Shown here: positions 26,026 to 35,109 of the stretch, piece by piece
How the letters are laid out: each line of letters opens with the position of its first letter
Position numbering within the stretch: position 1 is the first letter of the stretch
Source: Acaryochloris sp. IP29b_bin.148
Lineage (GTDB): Bacteria; Cyanobacteriota; Cyanobacteriia; Thermosynechococcales; Thermosynechococcaceae
Length of the DNA stretch: 42,679 bases
Assembly: GCF_028285565.1 (NCBI RefSeq)
Contig: NZ_JANQOY010000200.1
Location: forward strand, 1-42,679
Reading direction: 5' to 3'
Program-made: the position numbers and the translations under genes
Notes under the pieces: model-generated
Seen by the model: the letters and a program-made list of their open reading frames with translations, nothing else
Database searches by the model: none
What the model was told of the DNA's origin: nothing

Positions 26026-26044
26026 TAAAATCTTATCTTTATGC

Positions 26045-26617
26045 TTGCAGTTGCTTATTCTTGCAGGTTTTACGGAGGAGTCACCCTTTCATATCCAAGG
26101 GAGTAAGGTTTTGATAGATGATGTTATGGCGATTCGTTTTGATCAGGAACATCCCTACGCCATTCCCAGCTTCCCTCTGTGTAAGTTGACCGCTCCAGCG
26201 GCTACGGCCTTAGGACTCGACTATAACCAAATGCCGATCCTGTCGCCCCATGCAGACAAGCGCTCCTATGTATTCCATGATGATTTTCAGGAGACGCCAT
26301 TGCATCTGCGAAAAATTGATGTCTTAGCAAAAGGCCCACACCATGAGATGATGCCTTTATCCAACCAAGCTGCTTTTGCGGAATTAGTACGCCATACCCG
26401 TGCCGTTAATATTATGACGGCTCCTGAGCAGATTACTGCCCATCTTCAACAATGTACTTGCCTGTTCAAGACAGTTCCGGTATGCCAATTTATGTGGCGG
26501 CCTGCTTTAGAGGCACTGCCTGAATTGGTAGATTTAGTGAAGGCTGATCTGATGCCATCAAGCCAGGCGGGAGTGCGATCGCATACGAAATCGAAGCCTT
26601 CATGTTCGTCTGCGTAA
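26045..26617 (+). pseudogene. N-terminally truncated HprK-like kinase domain
   Basis: A 190-codon frame resembles the second half of HPr-kinase-like proteins: GSKVLIDDVMAIRF (their DDV motif), then PYAIPSFPLCKL, and HLRKIDVLAKG as the usual late strand. The P-loop-bearing N-terminal part (GPSGAGKST in relatives) is missing. The only upstream start is a TTG at 26045, and the divergent methyltransferase gene begins just before it. The product is probably inactive as a kinase. In lasso-peptide and capsule-type clusters HprK-like kinases occur next to NTP_transf_5 proteins, exactly as here. The C-terminal 20 residues are unusual. Confidence 0.55.
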
Positions 26618-26663
26618 GCGTGGTTGTTCTTATCAGAGCAGGACAGTAGCCAGAGAGATTAAC

Positions 26664-27839
26664 TTGCAGGTACACAACCTATCCCCCAATCTAGCGCTGA
26701 GTCGAGAACAGCAACTGCTCCTATGCTTAGCTCATCCTCAGATTAAAGATGCCGTTGCAGAAAAGATTCATTCTCTACTATTGGCAGGCATTAACTGGCC
26801 CCTTTTCCTAGAACAAGTGGAGCATCATTGGGTCATGATGCAGATATACCCCCATCTCAAACAATGGTGCTCTTCCACCATTCCCGCCAGCCTCTTGTCC
26901 CAACTTGAAGTCACCTACTTTGCGAATACAGCCCGCAATCTGCTGTTGGTGACGGAATTGCTCAAGCTCCTGCAATTGCTCACGGCACATGACATCGTAG
27001 CGATTCCCTTCAAAGGGCCAATCCTGGCCGTTTCAGCCTATGGTCATCTGGCTCGACGACAGTTCTCTGATCTGGATATTTTGGTTGCTCCTGCAGACTT
27101 CCATAGGGCGTTAGCACTGCTGAATGAACAGGCCGGTTATCAGAAGCTGCCCACGACCTATCGTCTTTACCCCCATGAATACCCTTTAGTCAGCGCAGAC
27201 GGCAACATCTTTATCGATCTGCACCAACAGATTGCAGGCAAAGATTTTTTCACTTTTCCGCTCCAATTTGAAGAAATGACCCAGCGGCTACAGGACATTA
27301 CGTTGTTGCATGCCTCTGTGCCTTGTTTTCATCCAGAAGACGTCCTGCTTATTCTTTGTGTCCATGGCTCTAAACATGGTTGGGAATTATTGAGCTGGAT
27401 CTGCGATTTTGCGACCTTTGTTCATATTCATGCGGATTTAGACTGGTCTCGTCTTTATCAAAAGGCCCAAACCTTAGGATGCGATCGCATGTTATCCATC
27501 GGCCTGACCCTCAGCAATGAGTTACTGGGAGTTCCCATTCCCGCCAACTATCCTCAGAAATCCGATCAAACCTTGGTACTCAACCGTATCAAAACCCAAA
27601 TCTATCGGAGATGCTTTGCGCCTGATCAGCAAGTCACCTCAGAACTGAGCTGGGAAAAAGTGCTGCTGCATGTACGCCTGTTAAGCCGTGTTCAGGACCA
27701 AAGAGCTTATCTCAATTGGTGTGCTCAGCGGCTGTTTACGCCCACCTATAAAGACATCAATCAGATACCGCTTCCTCAATCTTTGTCTTTTTTATACTAT
27801 TTGCTCAGGCCCCTGCGTTTAGTCGGATTATTAAAATAA
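26664..27839 (+). CDS. NTP_transf_5 family nucleotidyltransferase
   Basis: This 391-residue protein matches the uncharacterised nucleotidyltransferase family PF14907. HDIVAIPFKGPILAV (109-123) leads to RRQFSDLDILV (131-141), with the metal-binding aspartates D136 and D138 of the Pol-beta-like fold. PLVSADGNIFIDLHQQIAG and DVLLILCVHGSKHGWELL follow. Members occur beside HprK-like kinases in RiPP (lasso peptide) and polysaccharide clusters; the reaction is unknown. The start is TTG at 26664, with GAGAG in front. Its neighbour upstream is the kinase remnant. A HIP1 site lies at 27480. Confidence 0.8.
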   Translation: MQVHNLSPNLALSREQQLLLCLAHPQIKDAVAEKIHSLLLAGINWPLFLEQVEHHWVMMQIYPHLKQWCSSTIPASLLSQLEVTYFANTARNLLLVTELLKLLQLLTAHDIVAIPFKGPILAVSAYGHLARRQFSDLDILVAPADFHRALALLNEQAGYQKLPTTYRLYPHEYPLVSADGNIFIDLHQQIAGKDFFTFPLQFEEMTQRLQDITLLHASVPCFHPEDVLLILCVHGSKHGWELLSWICDFATFVHIHADLDWSRLYQKAQTLGCDRMLSIGLTLSNELLGVPIPANYPQKSDQTLVLNRIKTQIYRRCFAPDQQVTSELSWEKVLLHVRLLSRVQDQRAYLNWCAQRLFTPTYKDINQIPLPQSLSFLYYLLRPLRLVGLLK

Positions 27840-27905
27840 ACCGGGCTATCCCTCCGGCAGGGGTCTGGTGGTATGTCACCCCCTCTTGTCTCTCCCAGCC
27901 CTCAA

Positions 27906-28571
27906 TCAGAGGACAACGGCATCTGGCAGTGTCAAGGCTTGAGGATCGACACTGGCTAATTCTCCGTGATTTAAGGTCCAACAGCGATCCGCAATGCCCA
28001 CGAGTTCAGCCGGATCATGGGTAACGATCAGTAGACTCCAATGCTGCTTGAGCTTTGCCAATAAAGTAACTAACTGTTTGCGCATGGACCAATCGAGGCC
28101 CGCTGTGGGTTCATCTAACAGTAAGAGATGGGGTTGCCGAATGAGCTGCACCGCAAGGGCCAGTCGCCGCTGCTGACCCCCACTCAAAGATTGGGGGGAA
28201 ATAAAGAGAGATAAATCTTCTAATCCCACTTCTTGTAGGGCTTGGTGAACCTGCTCAGATCCCAATTCAGGGTGCCCTAGCCGCAATTCTTCTAGAATAG
28301 TGCCGCCACAAAAGTGTCGTTCTGGGAACTGAAACACTAAGCCAGCCAGCTGTTGTAGATTATTGGGCTTGAGTTCTTGTTGACGCCAATAGAGTTCACC
28401 TGACGTGGGTGCCGCCAAACCTGCCACAATTTCTAGCAGCGTACTTTTCCCTGATCCGCTGGGACCAATAATCAGTCCAAGTTGCTGAGGCGGGAGTTCC
28501 AAACTCACTTGTTTGAGAATGGCACTAGCAGTCGCGGCTGGATGATAGATGAGTTGTTTTAATCGAAGCAT
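27906..28571 (-). CDS. ABC transporter ATP-binding protein (EcfA/CbiO-like)
   Basis: This 221-residue ATPase subunit has P-loop GPSGSGKST (36-44), the QFPERHF Q-loop region (81-87), signature LSGGQQRR (129-136) and Walker B LLLLDEP (149-155), followed by the H-loop VTHD. The FPERHF variant is typical of cyanobacterial and plastid homologues related to CbiO/EcfA, some linked with metal-ion uptake; this is recognition, not proof. The ATG at 28571 is preferred over the upstream TTG at 28589. No permease gene is adjacent, so the transmembrane partner must lie elsewhere. Confidence 0.88.
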   Translation of the reverse strand: MLRLKQLIYHPAATASAILKQVSLELPPQQLGLIIGPSGSGKSTLLEIVAGLAAPTSGELYWRQQELKPNNLQQLAGLVFQFPERHFCGGTILEELRLGHPELGSEQVHQALQEVGLEDLSLFISPQSLSGGQQRRLALAVQLIRQPHLLLLDEPTAGLDWSMRKQLVTLLAKLKQHWSLLIVTHDPAELVGIADRCWTLNHGELASVDPQALTLPDAVVL

Positions 28572-28744
28572 TCTTTTAGCGTAATGCAATCCACTACAAT
28601 CAGGAGCAGGCTCAAGGGTATATGGTCTTGGCTCTTTCTACCAGCATTCCCATGTCTGCACAGTCCCCAACCCTATTTAGGACTCAGAGGCTTTAGCCAC
28701 TGTTTCCAGACTTGCCCTTCCTCCCGTAGTATTGCTCGTTATCT

Positions 28745-29191
28745 ATGAACATTCAGTTTCGCGAATTTAATTCTTTTGATTTATGGATCTGGTTAGAATT
28801 TGAAACCGTTCTATCGGAACAAGAAAAGCAATACGTAGAAGAAGTCTTTGATTCCTGGTTCTTTTTAGGAAAACTGGGAGGATTCAATGCTGAGAATTTA
28901 CAGGTACAAGAGGCCGGATATGAACTGAGCTATCTCCAATATGAAGGAGGGGTCACCGATAGTAGCCTAATGGCACTGATGCATAATATGGGCGACATTG
29001 AGTACGAGGGCTGCTGGGCCCGCTGCTGGTTTGATCTCGGGACGAGCGATGCGATCGCACTGGATGTACTTCTAAATGCACTCCAGCAATTCGATCAAGA
29101 ATTTATTGTGATCAAGAGCTGCTTGATCGGGGGCGAAAACGAGGACTGGCCGCTACCAGAGCGCCGCGATCGCTTCTACGAAGAACCTTGA
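28745..29191 (+). CDS. DUF3531 family protein
   Basis: This 148-residue acidic protein matches DUF3531, conserved in cyanobacteria and plastids: MNIQFREFNSFDLWIWLEFE at the start, EEVFDSWFFLGKLGGFNAEN next, and the DIEYEGCWARCWFDLGTSD block. Its function is not known to me. The ATG is at 28745. It is divergent from the ABC ATPase gene and convergent with prs. Two HIP1 octamers are close together at its 3' half (29050 and 29166). Confidence 0.85.
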   Translation: MNIQFREFNSFDLWIWLEFETVLSEQEKQYVEEVFDSWFFLGKLGGFNAENLQVQEAGYELSYLQYEGGVTDSSLMALMHNMGDIEYEGCWARCWFDLGTSDAIALDVLLNALQQFDQEFIVIKSCLIGGENEDWPLPERRDRFYEEP

Positions 29192-29226
29192 CGACATCCA
29201 TTGAATAACAGCCAAACTTAGAAAGA

Positions 29227-30240
29227 CTAGCGGAACATACTGCTCACGGAGCTGTCTTCATGCACACGCCAGATGGTTTCTCCTAGTAAACTCGCAACGG
29301 ATAACACTCGTAGCTGTGGAAACTGGCGATCGGGGGGGATGGGAGTTGTATTGGTGACCAAAACTTCCTCAAACAGCCCCGGTGTAGATAAACGCTCCAC
29401 CGCAGGGGGAGAAAAAATGGCATGGGTTGCACAGGCATAGACCTGTCGAGCCCCCTCCTCTCGCAGTAGTCGGGCTGCAGCCGAGATTGTGCCAGCAGTA
29501 TCGATCATGTCATCCACAAGGACCGCCGTCTTGCCTTCGACATCACCCACCACGTTCATCACTTCAGCCACATTATGGGCCTGACGACGTTTATCAATAA
29601 TCGCTAAGGGCGCATCATCCAGCTTTTTGGCAAAGGCTCGGGCTCGGGCCACCCCACCCACGTCAGGGGACACCACCACCAGATCGGGAAGTTGCTTACG
29701 CGCCAGGTATTCCAGGAGTACTGGAGAGCCATACACGTGATCCACTGGGATATCAAAATAGCCTTGGATTTGAGCGGAATGTAAGTCCATTGCTAAGATG
29801 CGGCTAGCCCCAGCCTGCGTAATCAAGTTGGCAACTAGTTTTGCCGTAATTGATTCTCGCCCCGCCGTCTTCCGGTCTGCTCTGGCATAGCCATAATAGG
29901 GGAGCACGGCCGTGATTTGCCGGGCTGATGCTCGCCGACAGGCATCAATAATAATCAATAGCTCCATCAAGTTGTCATTGACGGGGTGGCAAGTGGGCTG
30001 AATCAGATAAACATCACACCCCCTAATGGATTCTTGAATTTGGACGTAGAGTTCTCCATCTGCAAAGCGTTTGCGGACCATCGGTCCTAAATCCACGCCT
30101 AAATAACGAGCGACCTCTTGAGCGAGAGAAACATTGGCAGAACCAGAGAAAATTTTTAGACGGTTATTCTCGGCAACTAAGGGAAGAGGTGGTTGCAGAG
30201 TTAGAGTTGCAGGACGGATCACTACGGGTCCCCAAAACAC
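29227..30240 (-). CDS. prs: ribose-phosphate pyrophosphokinase (PRPP synthetase)
   Basis: Prs makes phosphoribosyl pyrophosphate from ribose 5-phosphate and ATP, feeding purine, pyrimidine, histidine and tryptophan synthesis. The product has full length with RFADGELYVQIQESIRG, the ATP-loop ACRRASARQITAVLPYYGYA and RADRKTAGR. DMIDTAGTI is the PRPP-binding motif and MDLHSAQIQGYFD the metal site. The start GTG at 30240 gives a 20-residue N-terminal extension common in cyanobacterial Prs; a GTG at 30222 is possible. It lies upstream of the DUF3531 gene end and downstream of ftsZ on the same strand. Confidence 0.96.
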   Translation of the reverse strand: MFWGPVVIRPATLTLQPPLPLVAENNRLKIFSGSANVSLAQEVARYLGVDLGPMVRKRFADGELYVQIQESIRGCDVYLIQPTCHPVNDNLMELLIIIDACRRASARQITAVLPYYGYARADRKTAGRESITAKLVANLITQAGASRILAMDLHSAQIQGYFDIPVDHVYGSPVLLEYLARKQLPDLVVVSPDVGGVARARAFAKKLDDAPLAIIDKRRQAHNVAEVMNVVGDVEGKTAVLVDDMIDTAGTISAAARLLREEGARQVYACATHAIFSPPAVERLSTPGLFEEVLVTNTTPIPPDRQFPQLRVLSVASLLGETIWRVHEDSSVSSMFR

Positions 30241-30353
30241 ATTCTAGGCAATCTTATCATTCCCGATTACGCTTAGTGCTATCGAGAATTGTGAGTTTTA
30301 ATTAAATTTCTATTGGGCGCTCGAAGGGCTCCCCCAGTGCTGGGTACATCAGC

Positions 30354-31667
30354 TTAGGAACGACCTGGACGACGCTTTTGCAAAAAATCAGGAATATCCA
30401 AGTTGGCACCGCGGGCAGGGGGGCGGGGGGTAACAGGTTTAACACCAGGCTTGGGCGGAGCAGCAACCTTTGCCTTGGGTTTGGGTTTAGCTTCAGTTTT
30501 GCGAGGCGGCGCTCCTCCTTCTGAAGAGAAGCCCGTGGCAATGACCGTCATTTTGATTTCGCCTTGCAGAGAGTCATCAATAACGGCGCCAAAAATGATG
30601 TTGGCACTTGCATCAACGACTTCATAGATGGTCTCGGCGGCAGTATTCACCTCATGTAAGGACAAGTCATTTCCACCCGTAATATTGAAAACGACGCCTT
30701 TAGCTCCCCGAATCGAGGCATCTAATAGGGGGGAATCAATGGCTGCGATCGCAGCTTCTTTCGCCCGAGACTTACCCGACCCGACCCCAATGCCCATCAT
30801 GGCAGACCCCGCATCAGCCATCACTGCTTTAACGTCAGCAAAGTCCACGTTGACTAAACCCGGCACATTGATAATATCGGAAATGCCCTGAACCCCTTGC
30901 CGTAGGACATCATCGGCTGTTTGAAAGGCTTCCTGTACTGGGGTTTGTTCCGCAATCACCGACAAAATCTTATCGTTGGGAATCATAATGAGGGTATCGA
31001 CCCGAGTTTGCAAAGCTGAAATCCCTTCCTCGGCTTGATGGCTGCGTCGACGACCTTCGAAGGTGAACGGACGCGTCACCACACCCACCGTTAAAGCGCC
31101 CATCTCCTTCGCAATTTCAGCAATGATGGGGGCCGCACCTGTACCGGTCCCTCCACCCATTCCACAGGTAATAAAGACCAAATCTGATCCTGCTAAAGCA
31201 GCGGCAATATCATCGCGAGACTCTTCCGCTGCTTTTTGACCAATGGCGGGGTTTCCGCCTGCGCCAAGGCCACGGGTCAATTTTTGCCCGACTTGTAGCC
31301 GCTTCGATGCAGAGGATTGTGTCAAAGACTGGGCGTCTGTGTTGATAGACCAAAACTCAACACCAGAGACATTGCTCGCAATCATCCGATTGACGGCATT
31401 ACCACCGCCACCGCCCACACCAATCACCTTAATGGTGGCCGCACCATGGCGAACAATATTGTCGTCTTCCATGCTCACGTCTTTAAAAGGTCCGGGGGAT
31501 GGGGCACTGTCTGATTCGAAATCAAAAATATTTTCCAGACTATCCTGAGAACCCAGTTCTGAACTTTCTCCTGTTCCTCCTAATTGATCCACAGGACCAG
31601 AACTCAGCAGATCATGGTTCTCATTGGTGAATAGGGAGTCTGTAAAGGATTGATCAGCAGGCGTCAT
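30354..31667 (-). CDS. ftsZ: cell division GTPase FtsZ
   Basis: FtsZ polymerises into the Z-ring that drives cell division. The 437-residue product has a 70-residue acidic N-terminal extension typical of cyanobacteria. The GTPase core starts at about 78 ([17 protein letters not shown]) and contains the tubulin signature GGGTGTGA (171-178). [19 protein letters not shown] marks the T7 region. A proline/lysine-rich linker leads to the conserved C-terminal IPDFLQKRR tail that binds partners. The ATG is at 31667. ftsQ precedes it on the same strand with a 167 bp gap that contains a palindromic repeat (31782-31803). Confidence 0.97.
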   Translation of the reverse strand: MTPADQSFTDSLFTNENHDLLSSGPVDQLGGTGESSELGSQDSLENIFDFESDSAPSPGPFKDVSMEDDNIVRHGAATIKVIGVGGGGGNAVNRMIASNVSGVEFWSINTDAQSLTQSSASKRLQVGQKLTRGLGAGGNPAIGQKAAEESRDDIAAALAGSDLVFITCGMGGGTGTGAAPIIAEIAKEMGALTVGVVTRPFTFEGRRRSHQAEEGISALQTRVDTLIMIPNDKILSVIAEQTPVQEAFQTADDVLRQGVQGISDIINVPGLVNVDFADVKAVMADAGSAMMGIGVGSGKSRAKEAAIAAIDSPLLDASIRGAKGVVFNITGGNDLSLHEVNTAAETIYEVVDASANIIFGAVIDDSLQGEIKMTVIATGFSSEGGAPPRKTEAKPKPKAKVAAPPKPGVKPVTPRPPARGANLDIPDFLQKRRPGRS

Positions 31668-31781
31668 TGTGGCTAGTTATGAACAGCAAAGGAAGGATGG
31701 GCAATCTTCGTTACTCAACTATAGGACAAGTTCTCCCAAAAACCAATTGAGCGATATTAGCCGTAAATCTCTTGATTCTGA

Positions 31782-31803
31782 CTCAGAAAACCGGGTTTCT
31801 CAG
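31782..31803. repeat. palindromic CTCAGAAA/TTTCTCAG repeat in the ftsQ-ftsZ spacer
   Basis: CTCAGAAAACCGGGTTTCTCAG is an imperfect inverted repeat around ACCGGG. Similar AGAAACC-GGTTTCT palindromes are dispersed in cyanobacterial genomes, to my knowledge. It sits between ftsQ and ftsZ and may be a mobile palindrome, or an RNA hairpin between the two genes. There is no second copy that I noticed in this window. Confidence 0.45.
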
Positions 31804-31834
31804 TTATGTTGAAAAACAGAAGTTTTTGTTAAGG

Positions 31835-32770
31835 TTAACGACTCGGTTGAGCTTGATTGCGTAATTCTAAGACTGGACTTTCTGGATTCTCCACATCGAT
31901 ATATACGATTTGTTGGGGATCGACAGATTTAGGTAAGGTCCGCATTTCATCCAAGGCTTGGAGTTGCCGATTGAACCGGTCACTAAAAGGACCAATGTGG
32001 ATTTGCCCCAACTTCGTTTGCAACATCAGCTTATTCGGATCTTGCCAGTTGAGATGTTTAACCTGAACAGGGCTGGTCTCTAGCAAAGCGTACATCTGTT
32101 GCCACTGCGCTTGTTTTTGGCGATCAATCGAGACGAATTTTGTGGGGGTTGAGGCACTAGAGGCCTGGGATTGAGTTGGCTTAGATTCAGGTTGCAAGTA
32201 GGCGTCAAGGGTCAATTTGGGCAGTTGCTGAGCTTTCTCTAACTTAGGATAGCTATCTGCAGGTAAGACAACCCCTCGCTCATCCAGTAACCAGACATTT
32301 GCTGGCCCCAACGTTATGGAATTGGATTGATCAGGATTGAGGATGAGCGTACAGCCTTCACATTCTGTCATGGCGATCGGGGGCAATTCCTGTACCACCA
32401 CCTTGACCCTGGGAGGGAACAGCTTACGAGTCACCACCACATGACTAATATGAGCATTCGTCTTCAGCTTGGATGCTAAGACTTGGGGCTGAAATCGAAT
32501 CAGAGATGTAGGAAATTGGAGGGTCATCAGATGTTCGAGGGTTTGGCCATCGATCTGCTCATTGCCAGCCAACGTGACCTGACTAGATTGCCGAATTTGC
32601 CACTCGGGTTGGCAAACGGCCCATCCCAAACCAGCCGTTAACCCCACGATGAATAATGTCCGCCAAGCCCCCCGTCGAAATCGCTGTTTACGCTGGCGAA
32701 TCAACTGTTGCTGACGATCTCGGATATTGACAATTTGGGATTCAGGGGTTGAATCAGTCATGTTATGCAC
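31835..32770 (-). CDS. ftsQ: cell division protein FtsQ/DivIB family
   Basis: This 311-residue protein is a bitopic divisome component. A basic cytoplasmic N-terminus rich in R, K and Q (QLIRQRKQRFRRGAW) precedes one membrane segment at about 36-54. A POTRA domain follows with QVTLAGNEQIDGQTLEHLM and VTRKLFPPRVKVVVQE. The C-terminal region is less conserved and ends in PVLELRNQAQPSR. FtsQ recruits FtsL/FtsB equivalents. The ATG at 32770 is preceded by an in-frame stop region. It is first in an ftsQ-ftsZ unit, the usual cyanobacterial order. Confidence 0.9.
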   Translation of the reverse strand: MHNMTDSTPESQIVNIRDRQQQLIRQRKQRFRRGAWRTLFIVGLTAGLGWAVCQPEWQIRQSSQVTLAGNEQIDGQTLEHLMTLQFPTSLIRFQPQVLASKLKTNAHISHVVVTRKLFPPRVKVVVQELPPIAMTECEGCTLILNPDQSNSITLGPANVWLLDERGVVLPADSYPKLEKAQQLPKLTLDAYLQPESKPTQSQASSASTPTKFVSIDRQKQAQWQQMYALLETSPVQVKHLNWQDPNKLMLQTKLGQIHIGPFSDRFNRQLQALDEMRTLPKSVDPQQIVYIDVENPESPVLELRNQAQPSR

Positions 32771-33026
32771 AGCCTAGGCTCGAGTCTTAAAGGCAACTTC
32801 GCCCAAGAGACCAGCTTAGTGCTTCTGAACAAAGCGTCTTCTCAATTAAAAGCTGACAGATTCCCCCTGGCAAGGGGAGCGTTAGGATAACATCCCTCCA
32901 TGGTCCGTCAAGCACCTGTATTCGCTAAACTAGAAATCCAAGTCCCAGCAAACGCTATCGCTCCAGTCCTGTTGTATCCATAAATGGAGCAGGGAATATT
33001 GAAGAGAAGCGTCAATTCGGATCTCT

Positions 33027-34025
33027 ATGGTACTTATTCGATTCCCCAAACCATGGCAGGTAGAGTCACAGCCCATTACCTCAGAAACTACGTATTGGCA
33101 TCGGCGTCGATTCCTCAAAAATATGATTGGGTTTGGGCTAGGAGCCACGACTTTTCCGAGTATCAGCTGCTCGCGTTCGGGGGATGACATTGATCCAGCA
33201 TTAAAGAAAACGCTCTCCCAACGAACCCTCCCAGGGGTCAAGCGATCTGCCATTTACACCGGAAACGATTTAAGGGTGACCCCAGAATCAGAGACCAGCC
33301 GATACAATAATTTCTACGAATTTGGCGGGACTAAAAATATCTGGCAGGCCGCTCAATCGTTACCCACTGATTCCTGGAAAGTGGAAGTCACGGGCTTAGT
33401 GAATCGGTCTCGGACTTACGATTTAGACGATCTAACGACAAAATTTCCCTTAGAGGAACGTATTTATCGGTTTCGCTGTGTGGAAGCTTGGGCAATGGTG
33501 GTGCCGTGGCTAGGATTTCCGATGAGATCGCTAATTAAAGATGTCGATCCCAAATCCAATGCTAAGTTTGTCCGCTTTACCACCTTCTATGATCCGCAGG
33601 TTTGCCCAGGTCCAGGGGGATGGACCGATACGGCTAGCCTCCCTTGGCCCTATACTGAAAGTCTCCGCATCGATGAAATGGCCCATGATTTGGCCTTTTT
33701 TGCGGTTGGCATTTATGGGCATCTTTTGCCCAAACAACATGGCGCACCGTTGCGGATGGTCATCCCTTGGAAATATGGGTTTAAGGGAGCCAAATCCATC
33801 GTCAAAATTGAATTTATGAATTTTCAACCCCCGACATTTTGGAACACACTGGCCCCCAACGAGTATGGGTTCGAGGCCAATGTCAATCCCGATGTCCCTC
33901 ATCCCCGCTGGTCTCAAGCCGAGGAACGCCTGTTGGGAACGGGCGTCCATCCGGCAGTCTGGGAGCGGCAACCTACCCTGCTTTATAACGGCTATTCCGA
34001 AGTTGCCCCACTCTATAGAAGCTAG
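33027..34025 (+). CDS. msrP: protein-methionine-sulfoxide reductase catalytic subunit MsrP
   Basis: MsrP (YedY) is a periplasmic molybdenum enzyme that repairs oxidised methionine in exported proteins. The 332-residue product has a Tat signal with HRRRFLK (25-31). The molybdopterin domain contains the molybdenum-ligand cysteine in RFRCVEAWAMVVPW (C151). GHLLPKQHGAPLRMVIPWKYG (about 230-250) is another family signature. No msrQ haem subunit is adjacent, so electrons may come from another partner or msrQ lies elsewhere. The ATG is at 33027. The stop TAG shares CTAG at 34022-34025 with the stop of rfbD on the opposite strand. Confidence 0.95.
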   Translation: MVLIRFPKPWQVESQPITSETTYWHRRRFLKNMIGFGLGATTFPSISCSRSGDDIDPALKKTLSQRTLPGVKRSAIYTGNDLRVTPESETSRYNNFYEFGGTKNIWQAAQSLPTDSWKVEVTGLVNRSRTYDLDDLTTKFPLEERIYRFRCVEAWAMVVPWLGFPMRSLIKDVDPKSNAKFVRFTTFYDPQVCPGPGGWTDTASLPWPYTESLRIDEMAHDLAFFAVGIYGHLLPKQHGAPLRMVIPWKYGFKGAKSIVKIEFMNFQPPTFWNTLAPNEYGFEANVNPDVPHPRWSQAEERLLGTGVHPAVWERQPTLLYNGYSEVAPLYRS

Positions 34026-34918
34026 GGAGATAGGGTTTGCAGCATCTGACGGAGGGCGTCTCGCCAATGCGAGGCGGGTTGACCGAGAATAGGCGTAATT
34101 TTGTGATTGCTCAAGACGGAATAGGCAGGTCTGGGAGCAGGTAAGGGATATTCAACGGTCGGAATGGGCGTCACTTGCTTAACCTGGAGCGGAATACCCA
34201 GGGCTTGGGCTTCGGCAAAGATGGCAACGGCAAGGTCATACCAGCTGGCGACCCCCCGGTTGGTGAAATGGTAGGTGCCATAAAAGTTGGCTTTTGCCGT
34301 GGCATCTAAGGTGGACCAATGGCGGATTAGGGATGCGATCGCATCGCCAATATCCTTGGCCCAAGTCGGTGTCCCTACCTGATCATCCACGACCCGAACC
34401 TCCTGACGTTCTGCGCCTAAGCGCAACATGGTCTTTACGAAGTTGCCTTTGCCCTGCTGGCCGTAGACCCATGCCGTTCGCAAAATAATGTGCGAATCGT
34501 GGGTTTGCCGGATCCCTTGCTCTCCCAGCCATTTTGAACGGCCATATACTCCCTGTGGATTCGGCGGATCTGATTCGGTATAAGGATGGCTTTGTGTGCC
34601 ATCAAATACATAGTCAGTGGACAGATGCACCAGCATGGCCCCTAGCTGTTTAGCACTTTCAGCAAGTGAGGTGGGTGCTTTTTCGTTGACGAGGTGAGCT
34701 AAGTCCGGTTCTGTTTCTGCTCGATCAACCGCTGTGTAGGCAGCAGCATTAACGATAATATCCGGTTGCACGGGGGCGATGATCTGATGTAGTTGTTCAG
34801 GTGCAGTGAAATTGGCCTTGTCTCTTCCGTAAGCAGTTATGTCACCGACGGGGGTTAAAGCGGTTTGCAACTCCTGTCCAACTTGGCCATGAGCACCTAG
34901 CAGAAGAATTCGGGGCAT
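34022..34918 (-). CDS. rfbD: dTDP-4-dehydrorhamnose reductase
   Basis: RfbD makes dTDP-L-rhamnose from dTDP-4-keto-L-rhamnose using NADPH, the last step of rhamnose donor synthesis for surface polysaccharide. The protein has the NADP-binding GAHGQVGQEL (8-17), STDYVFDG (100-107) and the catalytic Y125/K129 pair in VYGRSKW. DDQVGTPTW and the C-terminal PRPAYSVLSNHKI are also conserved. Its length of 298 is usual. No rfbA, rfbB or rfbC lies nearby in this window. Its stop codon overlaps that of msrP, so the two transcripts converge. Confidence 0.95.
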   Translation of the reverse strand: MPRILLLGAHGQVGQELQTALTPVGDITAYGRDKANFTAPEQLHQIIAPVQPDIIVNAAAYTAVDRAETEPDLAHLVNEKAPTSLAESAKQLGAMLVHLSTDYVFDGTQSHPYTESDPPNPQGVYGRSKWLGEQGIRQTHDSHIILRTAWVYGQQGKGNFVKTMLRLGAERQEVRVVDDQVGTPTWAKDIGDAIASLIRHWSTLDATAKANFYGTYHFTNRGVASWYDLAVAIFAEAQALGIPLQVKQVTPIPTVEYPLPAPRPAYSVLSNHKITPILGQPASHWRDALRQMLQTLSP

Positions 34919-35109
34919 TGATCATTATTCCTGTTCATAAGATGACTAGGATCCTACCCCGTCTGCTTTTCAGAAACCAGGCAATTAAAATCTAGAGCCA
35001 ACAGCGTTTGACTGTTTGAAGGCTTTTCAGAAGAGGTTTGAATCAAGGGTAGATTCAATTTTTTCCCTAACGCTATTCTGTAACTAGCGCTGTTCGACAT
35101 GCTCTCAAC

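Noticed and set aside
27840..27905. GC-rich stretch between the convergent nucleotidyltransferase and ABC genes as a terminator
   Set aside because: Only a short, imperfect stem can be drawn and there is no T tract, so I did not call it.
30302..30541. 79-codon frame overlapping the ftsZ end
   Set aside because: It is a frame shadow of the proline- and lysine-rich linker of FtsZ.
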